Shown here one piece after another: positions 53,533-63,300 of a stretch of DNA of 64,000 bases. This stretch comes from Bolinopsis microptera (lineage: Eukaryota; Ctenophora; Tentaculata; Lobata; Bolinopsidae). Under the pieces are notes generated by a model, which searched no databases, was not told the origin of the DNA, and saw nothing but the letters and a program-made list of their open reading frames with translations. The DNA lies in the NCBI RefSeq assembly GCF_026151205.1, contig NC_087080.1, forward strand, positions 11,951,837 through 12,015,836, read 5' to 3'. Within the stretch, counting starts at the first letter, position 1; each line of letters opens with the position of its first letter. The position numbers were made by a program, and so were the translations under genes.

Positions 53533-56500
53533 AAGGAACTTCATATGATATAAAGTGGGCACTCCAAAATATTATATAAAGTGTGTGTGTGCTTCTCAAC
53601 ATGACTTTCTGGGTGGACACTACAACTCACATTGTATAATATTATTCACATAATTATGTTCCACATAATATCGCCTTACTCCTCTCTCTCTCTCTCCACA
53701 ACACACACCTCTCTCCCTACTACAAGACACTGTGTAGTAGTAGTCAGACTGACTAGAGTAACATGATCCTGTTAAATACAGAGTAATATGTTATATAGCG
53801 TGTAGTGTGCCGCACAGTTAAGTTAGTGTATTATTATAGGTACCCGGGATTATGTTTACTAAGGATTTGCTGGTCACTACTCCACAGGGGAGTGTTGTTA
53901 ATAGAGTGAGTTGTTTTCCCACCTAAACGCTGCTGCTACATTTAGGGAGCGACTACAAGTTGTTAGCAGCTGTACACTAGTAGTGTACAGTAGTAGTATG
54001 TAGTAGGGGGGGGCTCATGTTATTTTTTGTCCGTTTTTGTCCGTTTTTGTCCGTTAATTTTTGTCCGTTTTGAAAATATAGCTGCCAAACGGACAAAAAC
54101 GGACAAAAACGGACAAAAACGGACAAAAATTGTAACTTTTGATTTAAATTTTCTCCACAATTTGTAACAGGCTATCTGCAGAAATGGGTAGCCCGGTTAA
54201 TAATAATAATAAATTGAAGTTTAAGAACACCACTATTAAGATAAACTTATACTCAGCAGTGTTTAATCTAGTCATCCCAGAAACTATCATGATAAAAGTT
54301 AGGACTGCTATCAAATACTTGAAAATATATCGTTCATATGAGTGAAACTTAAAACTAAAGAACTAACACTAAATATAGGCCAAAATCAGTCATTGATAAA
54401 GTTTTTCAAGTTCATGCTGAGACAGTTTAAATAAGAAAGTTTTTAGAAATGCTTCAAAAGATTCCAGGGATTCAGCTGATGTGATGGTAGTAGGCAGACG
54501 GTTGTAGATCTTTGGAGCCACGACTGAGAAGCTTCGCTCACCAAACTTAAACGATGGAACCATAAGTTTCAATGTGTGACCATGATGAGTGTACCGAAAC
54601 ATGTCTTGAATATACGTTGGAGCGAGCCCTAATAATGATTTGTGAGACAGCAGTAATATTTTGAACACAATCCTTTTCTTTACATCCAGCCAGTGAAGAT
54701 TAGTCAGGTCGTCTTCCAGGTGGTCATGCTTATATTTACCAGTAACGGCTTTTGCAGCAGCATTCTGTAGTAACTGAAGCTGATGTAAAAGCTTCTCGCC
54801 AATACCAAAATATAAACCGTTACAATAATCTAGACATGATACCACTAGACTGTTGACGATGACTTTAATCTGTTTGAGATTCAAAAGGAAGCGGATTTTC
54901 CTGATATTGCGCAAGGTATGAAAGCATTTCTTCTTGAGATTTATAATTTGTTTATCAAAAACTAGTTGATTGTCCATAACCAACCCTAGATTCTTAACGG
55001 TGGGGACAAACATAACTAATGTGTTAGGAGCAATTTCAACCTCATGAAGTTCAATCTCATTTAGTACCTTTCTAGGTCCAAAGACTATAAGCTGAGTTTT
55101 AGAGTCATTTAATTGCAGATAATATTGAGACATCCAATTCTTTATCCTCAAGAAACAATTTCTCAGTTGGTTTGTTAAGGTTTTCACCTGATCTGAGGGT
55201 TTGAAAGATTTCATAATTTGATGATCGTCTGCATAACCAATAATAGAAAACCCAGATTCTTTTACACAGCTGTACAATGATCTAATATAGATGTTGAAAA
55301 GTACAGGGCCTAGCACAGAGCCCTGAGGTACTCCAAAACGTAAAATTATGGTTTCAGAGACTGATTTACCAAGTCTGATACGCTGACAACGTCCTGTTAG
55401 GAAGCTGGTGAACCAACTCAGAGCTGACCCCCTTATTCCTATTTCTTGCCTCAAGATCTTCAGAAGTAAATTATGATCCACAGTATCAAAGGCTGCACTG
55501 AGGTCCAACAGCATAACAACAGTAGCTGTTTTTTCATCTGCAGCAATAAGGACATCATTAACGATTTTTATCAAGAGAGTTTCTGTGCTGTGGTGTTTCT
55601 TGTAGGCAAATTGTTCCTGACAATTCAGATTATTTCGACTAAGGTGCTCGTTAAGTCTTCTCAAAACTACTCTCTCAATTAATTTTCCCAGGAATGTAAG
55701 GTTGGAGACAGGTCTGTAGTTTTTCAGTATATTCGGATCCTGAGACTCATCTTTCACTAGGGGAATAACGTCAGCCAGTTTAACACCATCCATACTGCCG
55801 GTGGACAGCGATTGGTTAACAAGATCAACCCAAACATGCAATAGGGAAGTGATATTATCCTTAACAAGATCTTGTGGTAAACAGTCATTAGGTGAACAAT
55901 TGATTCCACTTTCCTTGATTATATCTTCAAGTTCTGAGATACAGGTTGGTTCAAATTCGAAGAGGGGTGTTACAGTAGTATCAGTGCAATCTGGTATAGA
56001 GGTAGCAGGTATGTTATCACGAATCTTTTCAACCTTTTCAGAGAAGAACTTGTTGAAGTCAGATGCAAGTAGTTCAATATTATCAGTGTAGTCAGGTAGA
56101 ATTCTACTTTGTTTACGATCCATTACCTTATTGACAACTTGATAGAGAGTTCGAGTTTTATTCTCTGACTTATTGATAACAGTTTCCAAGAAATATTTCT
56201 TTTTAGTCAAAGCTAGTGTAGTAGCCTCATGACAGAGTTCTTTGTAGTGCAGAAAGTGTCCCTCAGATCTATTTTTCTTTTTCTCGGCTCGACGACGAAG
56301 TTTTCTCAGATCTCTATATTCCTTATCAAACCATGGAGCTTTATCCACCACTGACACTCTTTTGCTAATTAATGGAGCATAAACATCAAGAAGGTTCACT
56401 ATAGAGGCATCAAGACTCACTACAGAAGTCTCAAATGATTCTGAAACATCAAACTGATCAAGAACATCATTAAGGTCACGTGAAAAGGTATCCTTGTCTA

Positions 56501-59500
56501 CAGCTTTAATATCTCTGAATTCAATTGATTTGAAATATTTCTTTCCTAAAGTGTTGCTTATGTTACAGATTATAGGAAAGTGATCTGAGCCTAGTGTATC
56601 GCTATTGTCAATAAACACATTATTGCAATGAAGATGGTTGTTCAGCGAGAAAGTAAATAACTGATCTAGACATGCACCACCAATGTGTGTTGGACGATCA
56701 TACAGAGCATAAAGACCATATGATCTGAGTATCTTTAGAGTATCAGATGCAACCCTGTTGTTACCAAAGTGTATGTTGAGATCTCCGGCCAGGACAATAT
56801 TATCACAGCGAGTAGAAATATCAGAGAGAAGAAGGTCAAGTTCCTGTGTAAAAGCAGAGGTTAAAGGGCCAGTCCTGTACATTACAACAAAAAGAATCTT
56901 ATTAGAGCTGGTCTTAACTTTTCCCATTGTGAGTTCGAAATGTTTGAATACTATCCTACTCTTTTCCATAGAGCACGTTAAATTTGACCGAAATATGAGT
57001 GCAGTGCCACCACCCCTCTCGTTAAGCCTATAATTATGGTGGAGTGAGTAACCTCGTTCCTTAATAATAGCAGTGGTTACTGATGAGTTGCTAGTCAGCC
57101 ACGTCTCACAAACAGCAGCAATATCAATATTTTTGTCCTCCAAAAGGCTCACAAAAAGATCAGCTTTGTTGTTGATTGATCTAGGATTAAAGAGAAGGAG
57201 GTTGAAATCTGACGATTCATTGGATCTGATCATTTGCTTTGATAAAAAGGAATTGTCTTCTTTATTCTTTTCTGATGTTCCACAAATACAGAACATCTGG
57301 GGTCTCCAGTGTGATGATTAGTATCATTGTTTTTTGCTCTGACACAGTGACAACACTTGAAAACATGATCATCAGTTTTTTTTAAGCAATCTCGTGATTC
57401 ATGATTTTCAGAGCAAAACCCACAAACTGGATCAGCTTTATTTTTACATTCTTTGCTGTAATGACCATACTCCTGGCAATTGAAACATCTAAGAACAAAG
57501 ATACTGTCATAGACTTTACACATAGACTGGTATCCAATAAACACCTTGTTCCCTTGCTGAGCAATTATGGATCTAATAACATTGCTGACTTTTACAATAG
57601 CCTTAAAGATGTCTTTATTGTTTTTGAGAGGTTTAACAGCCAAGATTTCGATCATTTTATCATCATTAGAAGTAGAAGAACTATCGAGAAGCTTTGATAT
57701 CCCAGGATTTTGTTTTTCAAGCATAGATTTTAGTTCCTCCACGGTATATTCTCTTGATAATCCTACAATGTGGACAGTTGGTACTCTTGTTGATACTTTT
57801 ACAACAGAATGCTGCTCATCTTTGAGTTGTTTAGTCAGAACATCAACATCGTGTTGAGAATTGAGAACAATTCCAGTAGTATCAGATTTCTGCAAGTGGA
57901 AGGTACTACTTACTGAGAGGCCGTTCTCAATACAAATATTTTCTAGTTTTTTTGAACTGATGAGTTTACCTTGACTGTCCTTTTGTACTGAAACCACTTT
58001 TTTCATGTTTTCTGTTCTCTGCTTATCATTCCAAGGATTATATTCGTTGTTAGACTCAGAGATTGATGAAGTTTGATGTGTAGCTGCACTCTTGTTTTGG
58101 GATATCATGGTTTTTAGCTCTTTTAACTCCAACAATAAAGAATTGTTGACTGCATCAATTTTGGGGTCCAAAAGAGTAAATTTATCTGATTTATTAGCAG
58201 CTTTTTTCTTTCCTTTGTTAACTTTACAAAAATCACACACAAATGTAAAGTTACCATGCCTTCTAGCAAACACACCATCTTTGTTGGAAGCCTTAATAAA
58301 GCTGTTAAAGAATGAAGATGGGCAGATTATGTCTTTACCATCTTTTTCAGTGCCATCTTCCTTCACACAAACAGCATGAAATAATCTATCGCATTCCCAG
58401 CAAGGTAACGCTTTATCTCCTGCTTTACTATCCAAACACGATGAACACTGACCATTAGAAATGATAGCATAGTTCAACAGATCTGAAGAAACACTTTCCT
58501 GAGGTCGGGTAGTAACAATTTCCTGAGAGGTCTGTGAAGTTTCTGATACAGTCTCTAATTGGACGTCTGACGTTGGTCCCAACAAATGATTTTCACCACC
58601 TTTCATATCAGCGGGCTTTTCCAGTGTGTATAAATTGTAATTGTATAGTACTTGTACAGTACCGTTAAAGGCACAGCACCAACAATGTGCAGTAGCAGGG
58701 GCAACTGGCAGTTAAAAATTGCCGATATAACAGAGATAAGGGAGCTCTGTTTTCAACACGTAACAAAACTACAAAAGAAGACCATGGTCCTTTCTCAAAC
58801 TTTTAATCTTCAATTAGGCACAAAGAATAGTCTACACATTTTTTAATAACATAAAAAGGGATGAAAAGTTTTATTACTGGAGAGTAAAACTTTGTTAAAC
58901 ACAAAGATTCTTGAGCACATTTTGAGTCAGACTCAAATGCGCTTAAAAACATTTTAGTATATAACAATAAATTATGTTAACAATAACACCAACAATAATT
59001 ATAAATTGAACAAATTATTGAGAGATGAAAGAGAGGAAAAGGAGGAGGGGGGACTGAGGAGGGGGACTGAGGAGGGAGAGGAGGGGGGCTGAGGAGGAGT
59101 GAGACTGAGAAGGAGAACTGAGGAGGAGGAATGAATAGGAGGAGGAGAAGAAGGACTCAAGAGGAGGAGGACCTAAGAGGAGGAGGACCCAGGAAAAGGC
59201 CCCATGAGGAGGACTGGGGAGGAGGAGGACCGATGAGGACTGATGAGGACTGATAAAGAGGACTAAGGACGAGGACGAGGAGGAGGAGGAGAAGGACTGA
59301 GGAGTGAGGAGGAGGACTGATGAGGAGAAGGAGGTGTATGAGGAGGATGAGGAGGAGAAAGGAGATAAAGGATGAGGATAAGGAGGACTGAGGAGGAGGA
59401 CTGGTGAAGAGGACTGATGAGGAGGAGGACTGAGAAGGGGAGGACTTAGGAGGACTGAGGAGGGGAGGACTTAGAAGGAAGAGGAGGATTGAGCAGGAGG

Positions 59501-60343
59501 AGGACTGAGGAGTAGAAGGAGGAAGAAGACTGAGTCCAGGATCAGGAGGACCCAGGAAGAGGAGGAGGACTGAGGAGGAGAAGGAGGACCCAAGAGGAGG
59601 AACCAGGAAGAAGAGGAGGAGGAGGACTGAGAAGGAGGAGTGAGACTGAGAAGGAGAACTGAGGAGGAGGAATGAATAGGAGGAGGAGGAGAAGAAGGAC
59701 TCAAGAGGAGGACTGAGGAGGAGGAGGACTAAGGAGAAGGATGAGGAGGAGGACCCAAGAGGAGGAGGACCCAAGAGGAGGAGGACCCAGGAGGAGGACC
59801 CAGGAAAAGGCCCCAAAAGGAGGACTGGGGAGGAGGAGGACTGATGAGGACTGATGAGGACTGATGAGGACTGATAAAGAGGACTAAGGACGAGGAGGAG
59901 GAGGAGGAGGAGAAGGAGTGAGCAGTGAGGAGGAGGACTGATGAGGAGGAGGTGTATGAGGAGGATGAGGAGGAGAAAGGAGATGAAGGAAGGAGATGAA
60001 GGATGAGGATAAGGAGGACTGAGGAGGAGGACTGGTGAAGAGGACTGATGAGGAGGAGGACTGAGAATGGGAGGACTTAGGAGGACTGAGGAGGGGAGGA
60101 CTTAGGAGGAAGAGGAGGATTGAGGAGGAGGAGGACTGAGGAGTAGAAGGAGAAAGAAGACTGAGGAGGATCAGGAGGACCCAGGAGGAGGAGGAAGAGG
60201 AGGAGGACTGAGGAGGAGAAGGAGGACTGAGGAGGACTGAGGAGGACTGAGGAGGATGGCTGAGGAGGATGGCTGAGGAGGAGGAGGAGGAGAAGGTGGA
60301 AGAGGAGGAGGAGGAGGAGGAGGAGGAGGAGGAGAAGGAGGAG

Positions 60344-60375
<32 letters not shown>

Positions 60376-63300
60376 TAAATGTTATTTCAATTTTTGTTAT
60401 TTTTTGTCCGTTTTTGTCCGTTTTTGTCCGTTTTTGTCCGCTTTATTTTTTGTCCGTTTTGAAAATATAGCTGCCAAACGGACAAAAACGGACAAAAAAA
60501 CATGATCCCCCCCCCCCTGTAGTAGTGTGACAGTGGGGTCTATCAAAAGACTGGCTATTATAACAGAGGCTCTCAAAACTGGAACTGTGTAAATGTTTAT
60601 GACTAGTGGAGACTCTCAAGCGACTGATAAATACGGCCGTCTGTCTGTCGGTCCGTCCGCGTCGGTCCCGTCAGTGCGACGACACAACACCGTCGCAGTT
60701 ACCATAACTCAACGTTAATAAACTGAAATATTGGCAAATCTCCGAAATAATCCGAATAATTCTGAAAATACATTCCAAGGAGCTGAGTGAAAGTATCTTC
60801 GGTAATTCGATTTGTTGCGTGTAATCGTATTGTGATCTGATTACATAGTCGTTGTCTTCTTTCTGCTTCATAGATGATGTACCAGCTCACTGTTCTCCAG
60901 CCAGAATGTAAGCAGGTAGATACTCTGGTACAGTGAGAACTGTGAAGTGAGAGTGAAGTGGTAACATTGTCATGGTACTGGTACTGGTAGTCATGGTACT
61001 GGTACTGGTAGTCATGGTACTGGTACTGGTAGTCGTGGTACTGGTACTGGTAGTCGTGGTACTGGTACTGGTAGTCATGGTACTGGTACTGGTAGTCATG
61101 GTGCTGGTACTAGTAGTCATGGTACTGGTACTGGTAGTCGTGGTACTGGTACTGGTAGTCGTGGTACTGGTACTGGTAGTCATGGTACTGGTACTGGTAG
61201 TCATGGTACTGGTACTAGTTATAGTAGTCATGGTACTGGTACTGGTAGTCGTGGTACTGGTACTGGTAGTAATGGTACTGGTACTGGTAGTCATGGTACT
61301 GGTACTAGTAGTCATGGTACTGGTACTAGTTATAGTAGTCATGGTACTGGTACTGGTAGTCATGGTACTGGTACTGGTACTGGTAGTCATGGTACTGGTA
61401 CTGGTAGTCGTGGTACTGGTACTGGTTACAAAGTCAGAATTACAATAAGTTTTATCCTGCTTGTATAATGTACAACAGCATAAACGAATAAGTTATTGAC
61501 CATAAACTTATAAACTACATACATATCTAGGAATCTATTTTTATAAAGACCTTCATCTTCATGACACAATATCTAACCCATATTTCCCAACAATTCTGAA
61601 GAAGTGCGAATCGTTTAGGTTGAATTTGGGAATGTACGATACACTTTACAGATTGTACAATAGGACATAACTTACTCTACACTACTAAAAATACTTGTAC
61701 ACATTATAACGAGTGTTGCATTTCTCGCAGGTAAGCTACAATTTTCAATTAATGAAAGAGGCGGATCATACAACTAACTCCATACTTACTACTTAGATAT
61801 AATACAACTTATAGTACTAACATTGAATTAGGTTGCACACATTACACTTACACTTACAGTGAATTAAGTTACACAATACACACAGTACACTTACACTTAC
61901 AGTAAATTAGGTTACATACAGTACACTTACAGTGAATTAAGTTACACACACTACACTACACTAAACAGTGAATTACACTACACTCCCCATAACAAGACAC
62001 ACTAGCTCACTAACTCCCCATAAAGCGCACACACTGCACACTAGTGTGTTGCAGTCCAGATATATCTTATTACATTTTATTTTAAAGTTATTTCCTAACA
62101 ACACAACAGGGAACCTTGTCCATTTCAGCCGTGTTATTTCTCAGAAAACCCCTCAATCTGACGAAGATAATCAGCCAGTCCAATAAGATTAAACAGTAAA
62201 TTTCAGCTGCTAATTTACCCGGATAATAACAAGGATTTACCTCTCAGATACCCCTCTATTAACAGAGTCACATTGTGCAGGTTGTCTCTGTTAAACACAT
62301 CCCACACGGTTACTATACTCTCTGTATACTCCTGTATACTCCTGTATACTCCTGTATACTCCTGTATACTCCTGTATACTCCTGTATACTCCTGTATACT
62401 CCTGTATACTCCTGTATACTCCTGTATACTCCTGTATACTCCTGTATACTCCTGTATACTCCTGTATACTCCTGTATACTCCTGTATACTCCTGTATACT
62501 CCTGTATACTCCTATATACTCCTGTATACTCCTGTATACTCCTGTATACTCCTGTATACTCCTGTATACTCCTGTATACTCCTGTATACTCCTGTATACT
62601 CCTGTATACTCCTGTATACTCCTGTATACTCCTGTATACTCCTGTATACTCCTGTATACTCTCTGTACAAGGTCCTACTGATATTACAATAAACACTATA
62701 AATATAGTGTATTTATTACGTCAACTATCACACATTGACACGACTCTCTAAGAGAGAGTACTACAACACAAAGGACCTTAGTGCGACAAAGTGCGACAAA
62801 GGGGGGTATTAGCTGGGAACTTGTCCGACACTGCGCCACAGTCATAAAGCGTGAAAGTAGCTGCGTATTTTCAGAACTAGTTTCAGGGACTTTGTTGAGG
62901 TATATACAATCAATTTTCAACGATATAATAGTAATATTATATAGTACTATGTGAACTGAAACTGTTTCATATAATTCCTTGTATATTAAAGATCTAGTAG
63001 GACTCCAAAGATGGCTCCTTAGATGGCTCCTTAGATGGTGTAAGTATTGCACAACCTTCTCGCACGTTTCATTTCTCTTTGCGAAATGCATAAACATGAG
63101 AGTGAGGAATGACAAAGAAATTTCTAACTTTTAACATTTTAGATGACGCAAGATTTAAATAATAGCTCGAAAGTTTGAAGAACAAGAATCCTACGTCTTG
63201 AGTTTCTCTTTCTATCTGATAGTGTGATTGCTAAGTTAAGATAACCTTACAGAGAGCAGTGACAAGTGAGTGTATTGGAATTTGGAGGAAGTAACAGAGG

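Larger units (their letters stand above)
54195..58640 (-). mobile_element. CR1/L2-type LINE with both ORFs open
   Basis: Runs on the minus strand from an undefined 5' UTR start (right of 58606, perhaps within 58640-58990) to a 3' tail of TTA/AAT repeats at about 54198-54215. ORF1 (58606-57230) and ORF2 (57296-54390) overlap by 67 nt. No clear target duplication was found, which is usual for this group. Both ORFs are uninterrupted, so the copy is probably young. Confidence 0.92.
54007..60517. mobile_element. 6.5-kb composite bounded by G-run/C-run ends with GTCCG repeats
   Basis: Left end: G-run, then CTCATGTTATTTTTTGTCCG. Right end: CGGACAAAAAAACATGATC, then an 11-C run. The ends are inverted copies, and an 8-bp direct repeat TGTAGTAG flanks the whole (53999-54006, 60518-60525). 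Near each end is a module of TTTTTGTCCG decamers, a core GAAAATATAGCTGCCAAA and inverse CGGACAAAAA decamers, both cores in the same orientation (54007-54136, 60392-60505). Between them sit a LINE and a GGA-rich satellite. Read as one insertion later enlarged, or two modules joined by duplication; the single flanking duplication favours one insertion event. Confidence 0.6.

Noticed and set aside
59157-59816. 219-residue Pro/Ser/Leu-rich minus-strand ORF
   Set aside because: Direct translation of the GGA-rich satellite; no start context or complexity.
54007-60517. Interpretation as two unrelated simple repeats
   Set aside because: Inverted ends, matching core modules and a shared 8-bp flanking duplication make one bounded unit more likely, though not proven.
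60972-61448. Long ORFs on both strands (VLVLVV and TSTSTM)
   Set aside because: Created by the 21-bp minisatellite whose period is a multiple of three.
62219-62310. Exon-like segment on the minus strand coding [13 protein letters not shown]
   Set aside because: 47 nt between plausible splice sites would break the phase-0 junction between myosin exons 1 and 2, which is conserved in other myosins.
62273-62751. Three overlapping Tyr/Pro/Cys-rich ORFs
   Set aside because: Decamer array read in several frames; no coding signal.
62696-63115. 139-codon minus-strand ORF
   Set aside because: No start context, family or splice evidence; composition matches surrounding intron.
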